From the NCBI RefSeq assembly GCF_018380615.1, contig NZ_JAGYVZ010000022.1, positions 1 through 63,827 on the forward strand: DNA of 63,827 nucleotides, written 5' to 3'. A program made the position numbers and the translations under genes. Origin of the DNA: Flavobacterium psychroterrae (GTDB taxonomy: Bacteria; Bacteroidota; Bacteroidia; Flavobacteriales; Flavobacteriaceae). This document shows, piece by piece, positions 1-7,094 of this stretch (its first letter is position 1; each line of letters starts with the position of its first letter). The notes beneath the pieces were generated by a model. The model searched no databases, was not told the origin of the DNA, and saw nothing but the letters and a program-made list of their open reading frames with translations.

Positions 1-26
1 ATTAGCTGGCTCAAACAATTCTAATA

Positions 27-147
27 ATTTATGTAAAGCAATGAAGCTATATTTTCTTATAAACAATTGGCTTTGTATTAGATATAGTCAATTGCTTTAC
101 ATAATATTTTGCTTTGCATAAACAGCATTATGTAAAGCTTTACATAA
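27..147. repeat. Inverted copies of TTATGTAAAGC with a perfect palindrome
   Basis: The motif ATTTATGTAAAGCAAT is at 27-42 and its inverted copy ATTGCTTTACATAA at 91-104. A perfect 20-bp palindrome, TTATGTAAAGCTTTACATAA, is at 128-147. The three sites lie within 120 bp in a non-coding region next to a mobile-element integrase. They could be binding sites for an integrase, excisionase or repressor. The sequence alone does not decide between these. Confidence 0.6.
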
Positions 148-269
148 CTTTGTCAATCTTCCTGTGATGTTCATAATTTTCGATTTTTATGTTATTGACT
201 TTTTGCTTTATTTTTTTGATTTGATTTATTCGGTAATGAGAGGAGGTGCTGAAGTTTCGTTTCTCTCTT

Positions 270-564
270 ACCATTTCCAATGCTATATTTTTCCATTCCT
301 GACATTTTTTTTATTCGTTTAAAGAGCCGGAGTATGCTTTGTTTCGTTTCACGAGCATAAAAAGGTAGTGTTTAGCAACAGCAAGGTTTTGCCAAAAAAT
401 ACGACCCGTATGGGTGGAGGTTTTTTGGCGAACCGCAGGGCCTGACCTTGCTGTTGCGTTAAGAACACGGAAATACCTTTGCTCTTGAAATGGGACAAAA
501 CAGCATACTGGCTCTTAGATAAAAACCTATGCGGAAGCCAATGGAAAAGGCATTGGGAAATGGT
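270..564. repeat. Nested imperfect palindrome of about 295 bp
   Basis: Paired segments from outside to inside are: 270-283 with 550-564 (ACCATTTCC..AATGC), 289-297 with 540-548 (TTTTCCATT), 322-328 with 510-516 (AAGAGCC), 331-338 with 502-509 (AGTATGCT), 375-386 with 446-457 (GCAACAGCAAGG, perfect) and 391-399 with 421-429 (GCCAAAAAA, perfect). A small ACCC/GGGT tip is near 404-415. The region has no ORF. It would fold into one long hairpin as RNA or single-stranded DNA. It may be a structured RNA, a transfer or replication origin of the element, or a MITE. Confidence 0.7.
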
Positions 565-581
565 CTGTGTGGTTACAAAAT

Positions 582-656
582 CTGCATCCTTGCAAGCAGA
601 ATTTTTAAACCATCTATTTTATGATAGTGGCTTGGAGGCCACCTAAAGGATGCTGA
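582..656. repeat. Second hairpin in the non-coding edge region
   Basis: CTGCATCCTT at 582-591 pairs with AAGGATGCTG at 647-656 (9 of 10). Inside it GTGGC at 627-631 pairs with GCCAC at 638-642. It lies just outside the large palindrome. The rest of 657-783 shows no gene or repeat that I can support. Confidence 0.45.
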
Positions 657-783
657 AAAATATTGCGGAAGATTGTGTGTGGGGATTTTTCAGTATGCTT
701 TGCTAAAACATCCAATCAAAGCTTTTTTATGAGAAGAGGAATTTGCAGTGGAGAAATAAATGTGCTTTGAGGATAAGTACAGG

Positions 784-813
784 CATAAAAAAACCGAGGA
801 TTATTTACCTCGG
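784..813 (-). terminator. Terminator after the 838-1851 gene
   Basis: The stem is CCGAGG 794-799 with CCTCGG 808-813. On the minus strand it is followed by a run of T (plus-strand A at 786-793). It lies directly downstream of the minus-strand gene that ends at 838. Confidence 0.75.
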
Positions 814-837
814 CTTTCTACATAATGTTGTATGTAA

Positions 838-1851
838 TTATTTGGTAACATTGAAAAGTTTGGCCATATAAGCTACGGTAAACTCGAAAACCTGCTGTTT
901 TGAGTATTTAATTAAGTTATTGTCATCACCATTAATAAGGCTATGGATATATCTTTCTTTTTGTAGAACTGGAGCGTCGACACCAAACAACTTTCTCCAA
1001 AACATATCAAACATATCTCGGTAGTATTGTATTGTTTTTTTTACCTTTTCATTTACAATCACCGTATTGAGAAAAGTCTTTCTTTCTGCATTGTTAAATA
1101 TTTTAAAAGCAAAAGTTTCTTGGTTGATGTTTATAGCAGAGACAAAAGTTTCTTGTTCGTTTAGTCCATGGAAAGGTAGAAATTTTATTGATTCTTCACT
1201 CTCATAAACCTGTATAACAAAATCATTCATGAAGACAATAAATGGGTTTTTATCATTAGTAAATCCAATGTAGTTCTCTGTATATATAGTATTTCCTCCA
1301 AGAGTTTGGAGATATGTTACCGAAAGGGGTATGGATCTGTCACCATTTTTTTGTAGGATACTGTGACGTAACTTCTCCGTAAACTCAGGTGAAAAAGCCA
1401 AAATGTCTTCACAGACTGCACTTCGATATAACTGTATATGAAAGAAGTTACGAATTGTAACAACGTCCGCTTTGCTCACTCTCTCAAGACCTGAAAGATC
1501 TGCCTGTCGGAACTGTGGTAATATGTTTTGAATAAATGGTGTTTCAATATCTGTAAACAGGTCTTCGCAATCACTACAAAATACGTAATCCACTGAAAAC
1601 GGAATGGATTTCGCGTTTTCAATTTCTTCGTCCGTCGGTTTTCTGCCAATTGTGGTTTCAAGGGTCAATTCATCAAGACGTTGGAAATTAAAGTCTATAA
1701 ATGGATTGGAATTGTCCAGAGCAAAATATAATCCTTTCTCGCGTTCATTACTACCTTCTAAGTTAAGACAGGTACGAATAATTGCATCAGTAAGATAGTG
1801 AGTGTTCTTTTTGTTTGCTTCGCGTTCAAAACACAATTTACATAAAGACAT
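838..1851 (-). CDS. Uncharacterised protein with paired CxxC motifs
   Basis: I do not recognise this 337-residue family. The N-terminus has CKLC at residues 4-7 followed by a Thr-His pair. A second pair, CSDC, sits near residues 93-96. This spacing resembles treble-clef or HNH-type zinc-binding proteins, but I see no clear HNH catalytic core. The rest looks like a soluble alpha/beta protein without signal peptide or membrane segment. It lies between a tyrosine recombinase gene and a non-coding palindrome-rich region, so it is probably cargo of an integrated element. It has its own terminator downstream, and the terminator of the integrase lies upstream, so it is likely a separate transcription unit. 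A nuclease or defence role is only a guess. Confidence 0.75.
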   Translation of the reverse strand: MSLCKLCFEREANKKNTHYLTDAIIRTCLNLEGSNEREKGLYFALDNSNPFIDFNFQRLDELTLETTIGRKPTDEEIENAKSIPFSVDYVFCSDCEDLFTDIETPFIQNILPQFRQADLSGLERVSKADVVTIRNFFHIQLYRSAVCEDILAFSPEFTEKLRHSILQKNGDRSIPLSVTYLQTLGGNTIYTENYIGFTNDKNPFIVFMNDFVIQVYESEESIKFLPFHGLNEQETFVSAININQETFAFKIFNNAERKTFLNTVIVNEKVKKTIQYYRDMFDMFWRKLFGVDAPVLQKERYIHSLINGDDNNLIKYSKQQVFEFTVAYMAKLFNVTK

Positions 1852-1925
1852 ATTTTTTGTTTTAAAGAATTGTTGTAAGTAAATTTAATAAAAAGAATTC
1901 TATTGAGGCTATCCAGCTTCTTAAA

Positions 1926-1960
1926 ACAAACAAAGCAGGATATCATCCTGCTTTGTTTGT
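1926..1960 (-). terminator. Strong hairpin terminator after the integrase
   Basis: A perfect 15-bp stem pairs ACAAACAAAGCAGGA at 1926-1940 with TCCTGCTTTGTTTGT at 1946-1960, with a 5-nt loop. A T-rich stretch follows on the minus strand. It lies between the integrase stop and the start of the next minus-strand gene. Confidence 0.8.
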
Positions 1961-1984
1961 CAAGTAATAATTCTAAACCTGAAC

Positions 1985-3238
1985 TTATTTCTCCATTTCT
2001 GAAAAGGCTGCTTCCATTCCGGCAAATTTATGAGACACTAAATCCATATCCTTGCTAATTTTCTGACTTGTAATCTTCGCATAGATCTGTGTGGTTGAAA
2101 TATTTTTATGTCCCATCATTTTACTTAGGCTTTCAAGCGGTACACCCTCGGTCAGAAACATTGTAGCGAAAGTATGCCTTGCTGTATGAAATGTCACTTT
2201 TTGTTCAGTGATAATCTCAGCTTCGCCAATCAGTTTTTTAACATGACTGTTACAGGTTGGATTTGTTGGAACCGGAAATATAAATTCATTACGTGTGGTG
2301 CCCTGATATTTTTCTATCAGCTGTTTTGGTATTTCCATCAACCTGACATTAGAAGCAACATCCGATTTCTTTCTTCTGCTGATGATCCATTGGTGACCGT
2401 CGAAGAATGATTGAATATTACTCAATTTCAATTTTTTAATATCTACGTATGAAAGTCCCGTAAAACAACTGAAAATGAAAAGGTCTTTTACAAGTTCGAA
2501 CTTTGGATCTGAAGGTTTTAGAAACATCAACTTTTCTACTCCCTCTTTAAGAAGGTAACTACGGTCTGTTTCTTCCATGTTTATTTCATAATCCTCAAAA
2601 GGATTTTTTCTTATTAGACCTTTCTTGATGGCAAGGTCGGGGATGGCAATAACCGGCATCGTGTAAACCCAAACAGTATTGTGGGTGCATCCTTGGTCAA
2701 TGCGTAAGAAGAAATCAAACTCACGGATAAAATCGGCTGTTAGCTCTCTAAATGCCATATCATCCCGGTGATAGCGCTCCTTGATAAATTTATTAAGATG
2801 ATTATATACAGTCTTGTACTTATTATAAGTATTTTGAGAACGTTTTCCTTTAGTGACCATTTTTTGAAAATCCTCATTCTGTTCTTTGAATAATTTGAGA
2901 ATGGCATCGTCCATTACACCAACACCCAAAAATGAAAGCTTAACTTTCTCTGCGGTTGCAAAGCCTTCGTCTTTGAGCATATCATCATAAATCTTGTCGA
3001 TACGTACACGGATTTTATCTAATTTCTGGTTTGTGTTTAATGCCTGGCTACTCTTGCCTAATACACGTCCATGTTTTAAGTCCCAGCAATTGGAATCGAT
3101 TTCCAGCTTGGTTGCAAATGTTTTAGGGGTTCCGTCAATGGTAATTCTTCCCATAACAGGGACATTCCCGTTCTTTTTTGGTTCATTTTTCTTCAAGTAA
3201 AACAACAACTTGAAAGTAGATCTTTTCACTGTCTCCAT
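1985..3238 (-). CDS. Tyrosine recombinase (CTnDOT/Bacteroidota type)
   Basis: A 417-residue site-specific recombinase of the phage integrase family. An arm-binding N-terminus (about 1-100) is followed by a SAM-like core-binding domain (about 110-215) and a catalytic domain (about 225-395). The catalytic residues visible are H351-x-x-R354, H377 and Y386 in the order HTARHTF, GHKN and QIYAK. At the usual first catalytic Arg the sequence reads TGLS, so Ser263 replaces Arg. IntDOT of the Bacteroides element CTnDOT is known for the same substitution. It likely integrates or excises the element whose edge forms the left end of the window. No tRNA gene lies beside it. The rest of the element would be to the left, outside the window. 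Confidence 0.9.
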   Translation of the reverse strand: METVKRSTFKLLFYLKKNEPKKNGNVPVMGRITIDGTPKTFATKLEIDSNCWDLKHGRVLGKSSQALNTNQKLDKIRVRIDKIYDDMLKDEGFATAEKVKLSFLGVGVMDDAILKLFKEQNEDFQKMVTKGKRSQNTYNKYKTVYNHLNKFIKERYHRDDMAFRELTADFIREFDFFLRIDQGCTHNTVWVYTMPVIAIPDLAIKKGLIRKNPFEDYEINMEETDRSYLLKEGVEKLMFLKPSDPKFELVKDLFIFSCFTGLSYVDIKKLKLSNIQSFFDGHQWIISRRKKSDVASNVRLMEIPKQLIEKYQGTTRNEFIFPVPTNPTCNSHVKKLIGEAEIITEQKVTFHTARHTFATMFLTEGVPLESLSKMMGHKNISTTQIYAKITSQKISKDMDLVSHKFAGMEAAFSEMEK

Positions 3239-3331
3239 AACTCAATTGTTTAATGTTTAAAATTAACTATCAATGAGTTACAAGGAACTATGAAGAATAA
3301 TGCAAAAGACTGAATTATAGATTTTTACACT

Positions 3332-3361
3332 AATCATTACCAGCCAAAATAGGTAATGATT
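3332..3361. promoter_or_regulatory. Inverted repeat upstream of the integrase
   Basis: AATCATTACC at 3332-3341 is repeated inverted as GGTAATGATT at 3352-3361, with a 10-bp spacer. It lies about 95 bp upstream of the integrase start. It could be an operator or a recombinase arm site. Confidence 0.5.
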
Positions 3362-3470
3362 TAGTAACCTAACCTTGTCTTTTTAAGCTCAAAACCAATC
3401 GTACACTGACCTCCAACTTTAGACTACTATTATATAAACCGCTGTATAGTAACGGTTTTAATCGTTTTGC

Positions 3471-3480
3471 TTACTTTTGC
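3471..3480 (+). other. Candidate attachment core at the element boundary
   Basis: TTACTTTTGC matches the CTnDOT core GTAnnTTTGC at 9 of 10 positions, and it lies about 230 bp upstream of a CTnDOT-type integrase. The same bases also form a Bacteroidota -7 box (TACTTTTG, 3472-3479) that points rightward into DNA with no plus-strand gene until 4251. Element integration into a promoter would explain this. The second att copy is not in the window, so this is inference. Confidence 0.35.
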
Positions 3481-3612
3481 TTATTACTAATCTTTTTTAA
3501 TAAAAATAGAAAAGTTTTAATGAAAACAAAGCATTTATAAAAAAATTAATATTGACTTTACAAACCTAAAAGCGGTAAGATTTATGGAAGTTTCTTTATT
3601 AACTGAAAGGCA

Positions 3613-3642
3613 TAAAAAAACTCCAGGTACATTACATACCTG
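3613..3642 (-). terminator. Terminator after the DUF1573 gene
   Basis: The stem is CAGGTA 3624-3629 with TACCTG 3637-3642. The minus strand then runs into T (plus A at 3614-3620). It lies just downstream of the minus-strand gene ending at 3674. Confidence 0.7.
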
Positions 3643-3673
3643 AAGCTTCCACTTTATAAATCAACCTTTATTT

Positions 3674-4090
3674 TTAAATTACTGTTCCTTTCAAAGTTAG
3701 GATTTGCGGAGCTGTTTCCGCACTTGTTGTTACAGTAACTGTTTTTGTAAAACCACCTTTATTTGCTGCATTGTAAGTTGCTGTTACTTTAGCTGATTTA
3801 CCAGGCAAAATTGGTTCTTTTGTATAATCTGTTGCAGTACAACCACAAGATCCCTGAACGTTTGTGATTACAACTGCTGTTTTTCCAGTATTTTTAAATT
3901 CGTAAACAATTGCTTTTGGTGTTCCTTGCGGAATTTGTCCAACGTCAATAGTTTGTGCTTTCCATACAATTGTTGAAGCTGCTATTCCTTCTACTTTTGT
4001 TTCAGACGTAATCGCTTTTATTGGTGCAATTGCTGAAAAAGACATTAAGCTTAAAGCTAAAGCTAACATCGAAATTTTGATAATTTTCAT
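3674..4090 (-). CDS. DUF1573 secreted protein
   Basis: A 138-residue protein with an N-terminal signal peptide (about residues 1-25, hydrophobic ALALSLMSFSA). A single DUF1573 domain follows, an immunoglobulin-like fold common in Bacteroidota envelopes. The signature region is YEFKNTGKTAVVITNVQGSC followed by GCT and, later, the PGKSAKV segment. The function of the family is unknown; related ASH/MSP-type folds mediate protein contacts. It is transcribed divergently from the two-component system that starts at 4251 and has its own terminator. Regulation by that system is possible but not shown by the sequence. Confidence 0.88.
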   Translation of the reverse strand: MKIIKISMLALALSLMSFSAIAPIKAITSETKVEGIAASTIVWKAQTIDVGQIPQGTPKAIVYEFKNTGKTAVVITNVQGSCGCTATDYTKEPILPGKSAKVTATYNAANKGGFTKTVTVTTSAETAPQILTLKGTVI

Positions 4091-4250
4091 AGTTATTATA
4101 TTAATGGTTTATAGTTCAAATTTATTTTTCAAAGATAATTCAGACAAAACCGAATCGCTGTTAACCGCTTTCAAATCTTTGTTAATGACTTGTTAATCGG
4201 CATTTATAAGCCTAAATTTGATTAATATTACATTTTAAAACATCACTTTC

Positions 4251-5513
4251 TTGAAAATAAACAAACTCAACAGTATTATCCTTCTGGGACTTATAGCCAT
4301 AATTAGCATTTTGGTGGCACAATTGCTTTGGACGAAAGAGGCTTTTACTTTGGAACAAAAAAAACTGAGTCAGAAAACTCACATCGCTTTACTTGAAGTT
4401 GCTAAAAAATTATACGAAGGCACAAATCACGAATTGCCGGCTCAAAATCCTGTTCGAAAAATTGCAAACGATTATTATATCGTAAATATTGATAATGAGT
4501 TTGAACCTGACATTTTAGAATTTTATCTAAAAACAGAGTTCAAGAAAATGAATATTACCACAGATTTTGAATATGCGATGTACAATTGCCAAAGTGATGA
4601 AATGATCTACGGCAATTATATTTCGTTATCTGATAAAGGAAGAGCAAAACAATCTGTGCATTTCCCTAAACATAAAAATCTGGTCTATTACTTTGCAATT
4701 CGTTTTCCTAATGAAACTTCGTATTTGTTTAGTTCAATGCGATTTTGGTTTATTCTTTCTATCGCTATAATTCTTATTCTTTTGATTTATGTGTATTCTA
4801 TATTTACGCTTTTACAGCAAAAGAAATATTCTGAACTTCAACGGGATTTCATTAATAATATGACGCATGAGTTCAAAACCCCATTATCATCTATATTGAT
4901 TGCTTCGAAATATTTAAGCGAACAAAACCCGATTAAAGAGGATAAAAAATTGCATACTTACACTAATATTATTATCAACCAAAGCCATAAACTTAATAAT
5001 CATATTGAGAAGATTTTAAACATTGCCAAATCAGATTATGCTCCTTTGGAACTAAAAAAAGAAACAGTTTTTATTGTTCCTGTTATTGAAGAAACCATCG
5101 AGAATATTCAGTTAAAATATCCTGAAGCTTCTATTAAAATAGAATCAATTTCTGATGAATTTCAAATAGAAACTGATGTTTTTCATTTTTCTAATTTGGT
5201 CTATAATTTACTGGATAATGCTATTAAATATTGCAATGAAAAACCGGAAATCACAATTGGAATAACTACGGAAAATTCGACTTTAAAACTCACTTTTATT
5301 GATAACGGAATAGGAATTTCAAGAAAAAATATTTCTTTTATATTTGATAAGTTTTACCGTGCCCAAAACGAAAAAAGCAATGAAGTAAATGGTTTTGGAC
5401 TTGGTTTGTATTATGTGAAAGAAATTTGCAATTTGCATAACTGGAAAATAAAAGTCGAAAACAATCTAACAAATGGCATTACTATAACTTTGTCAATTCC
5501 TTATAAAAAATGA
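4251..5513 (+). CDS. Sensor histidine kinase (RprX-like)
   Basis: A 420-residue membrane kinase. TM1 spans about residues 7-26, the periplasmic sensor about 27-162 and TM2 about 164-188. The dimerisation domain carries the phospho-acceptor His206 in NMTHEFKTPL. The ATPase domain has an N box (NLLDNAIKY), G1 (DNGIGI) and G2 (GFGLGLYYVKEI). The start is TTG at 4251, chosen because no in-frame ATG precedes the first membrane helix. The stop overlaps the start of the response regulator (ATGA at 5510-5513), so the pair is translationally coupled. The domain layout resembles RprX of Bacteroides. The signal sensed is unknown. Confidence 0.9.
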   Translation: MKINKLNSIILLGLIAIISILVAQLLWTKEAFTLEQKKLSQKTHIALLEVAKKLYEGTNHELPAQNPVRKIANDYYIVNIDNEFEPDILEFYLKTEFKKMNITTDFEYAMYNCQSDEMIYGNYISLSDKGRAKQSVHFPKHKNLVYYFAIRFPNETSYLFSSMRFWFILSIAIILILLIYVYSIFTLLQQKKYSELQRDFINNMTHEFKTPLSSILIASKYLSEQNPIKEDKKLHTYTNIIINQSHKLNNHIEKILNIAKSDYAPLELKKETVFIVPVIEETIENIQLKYPEASIKIESISDEFQIETDVFHFSNLVYNLLDNAIKYCNEKPEITIGITTENSTLKLTFIDNGIGISRKNISFIFDKFYRAQNEKSNEVNGFGLGLYYVKEICNLHNWKIKVENNLTNGITITLSIPYKK

Positions 5514-6193
5514 AACAATTCAAGATACTTTATACCGAAGACGATGAAACATTAGCATTTTTGACCAAAGATAATTTGGAACAAAACAATTATGAAGTGG
5601 TGCATTGCTGCGACGGAAAACTGGGTTTGGAAACCTTTAAAAAAGAAATTTTTGACATTTGTATCTTTGATATTATGATGCCAAAAATGGATGGTTTTGA
5701 ATTGGCTACCGAAATTAGAAAAGTAAATACTGATATTCCAATTATATTTCTTTCGGCTAAAACTTTAAAAGAAGACAGGATTAAAGGTTTGCGTCTTGGC
5801 GCCGATGATTATTTGGTAAAGCCTTTTAGCATTGAAGAATTACTGTTGAAAATTGAAATATTCCTGAAACGTTCCCAAAAAAATATTCCAACAGAAAAAT
5901 CAGTTTATGAAATTGGAAAATATCAATTTGACACGAACAATTTTATCCTTTTTAATGAAAACGAAAAAATCAGTCTCACACAACGCGAAGCCGAATTATT
6001 GAAATTATTTCTTGATAATAAGAATTCGGTTTTAAAAAGGGAACAAATTTTGACTTCACTTTGGGGAACAGATGATTATTTTATGGGAAGAAGCCTTGAT
6101 GTTTTTATTTCGCGTTTGCGTAAAATTTTAATTAATGAAAAAGGCATTTCTATAGAAAACCTGCATGGAATTGGTTTTAGGTTTACAATGTGA
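5510..6193 (+). CDS. OmpR-family response regulator (RprY-like)
   Basis: A 227-residue regulator with a receiver domain (about 1-120) and a winged-helix DNA-binding domain (about 130-227). Asp54 in FDIMMPKMDG is the phospho-acceptor; EDD near residues 10-12 forms the acidic pocket, and the conserved Lys is in DDYLVKPF. The output domain has the OmpR/PhoB features LTQREAELL and DVFISRLRKIL. It overlaps the kinase gene by 4 bp, so the two form one operon and almost certainly a cognate pair. Target genes cannot be read from the sequence. Confidence 0.92.
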   Translation: MKQFKILYTEDDETLAFLTKDNLEQNNYEVVHCCDGKLGLETFKKEIFDICIFDIMMPKMDGFELATEIRKVNTDIPIIFLSAKTLKEDRIKGLRLGADDYLVKPFSIEELLLKIEIFLKRSQKNIPTEKSVYEIGKYQFDTNNFILFNENEKISLTQREAELLKLFLDNKNSVLKREQILTSLWGTDDYFMGRSLDVFISRLRKILINEKGISIENLHGIGFRFTM

Positions 6194-6328
6194 TTTTTTT
6201 GTATCAAAATATTATTTGTAAAACTTAAATAAGCAAACTAATTTTTATCATTTAAAACAAATTAAGGTAAATCTGTAAGATTAATTATTCTTAAATTTCG
6301 TATTTTTAGTATCTAAATTTTTCCAAAT

Positions 6329-7093
6329 ATGAAAATACATCATTTACGCAACGCCACTTTAGTTATTGAAACTGAAACCGATGTTATATTGGTTGATCCA
6401 ATGTTAGGAAAAAGAAAAACGATTCCGCCATTTACCATTTTTAGATATAAACCTAAGAGAAATCCTCTTGTAGCGTTGCCCAAAAACAGCAGGGACATTT
6501 TAAGCAGAGTTACAATTTGTTTGATTACACATTTACATCCTGATCATATTGATAAAGCCGGCGAAGTTTTTTTAAGACGCAAAAGTATTCCTGTAGTTTG
6601 CAGCTCAAAAGATGAAAGTGTATTAACAAGAAGAGGTTTAAACATCATTCAGAGTTTGAATTATTGGGAACCGCAAGAATTTTTAGGCGGCAAAATAATT
6701 GGAATTCCTGCCATTCATGGTTATGGTTTTATTGCTAAATTAATGGGAAATGTGATGGGTTTTCATATTGAATTACCCAATCAAAAATCAGTTTACATAA
6801 GTTCTGACACCGTTTTTACTGAACATGTACAAAAAGTTTTAATTGAATTTAAACCTGACATTGCAACTGTTGCGTGTGGAACTGCGAGACTAGACATTGG
6901 TCAGCCTTTATTAATGCGAATGAACGATATTTTGAAGTTTACAGCTTTGGCGCCAGGCAGAGTTTTCGCCAATCATTTAGAGGCTTTAAATCATTGCCCC
7001 ACAACCAGAGCCGAATTGCGATCAGCACTTTCTGAACATACTCTTTTAGATAAAGTTGACATTCCAAGTGATGGAACTAATGTGGAATATTAA
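6329..7093 (+). CDS. UlaG-like metallo-beta-lactamase-fold hydrolase
   Basis: A 254-residue cytoplasmic protein of the metallo-beta-lactamase fold, in the branch of UPF0173/UlaG-like metal-dependent hydrolases. The zinc motif is H68-x-H70-x-D72-H73 in THLHPDHID. Further ligands are likely the His of AIHGYG, the Asp of SSDTVF and the His of ANHLEALNH. No signal peptide is present. The substrate cannot be predicted. It is convergent with the radical SAM gene, whose stop lies only 2 bp away, with no terminator hairpin between them. Confidence 0.85.
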   Translation: MKIHHLRNATLVIETETDVILVDPMLGKRKTIPPFTIFRYKPKRNPLVALPKNSRDILSRVTICLITHLHPDHIDKAGEVFLRRKSIPVVCSSKDESVLTRRGLNIIQSLNYWEPQEFLGGKIIGIPAIHGYGFIAKLMGNVMGFHIELPNQKSVYISSDTVFTEHVQKVLIEFKPDIATVACGTARLDIGQPLLMRMNDILKFTALAPGRVFANHLEALNHCPTTRAELRSALSEHTLLDKVDIPSDGTNVEY

Positions 7094-7094
7094 T

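Noticed and set aside
1..837. CRISPR-like arrays or a tRNA attachment site at the element edge
   Set aside because: The repeats are short, inverted and unevenly spaced, and I see no tRNA cloverleaf near the integrase.
3520..3540. Start of a truncated chromosomal gene next to the candidate attachment core
   Set aside because: ATG is followed by only five sense codons before a stop. A gene remnant cannot be supported.
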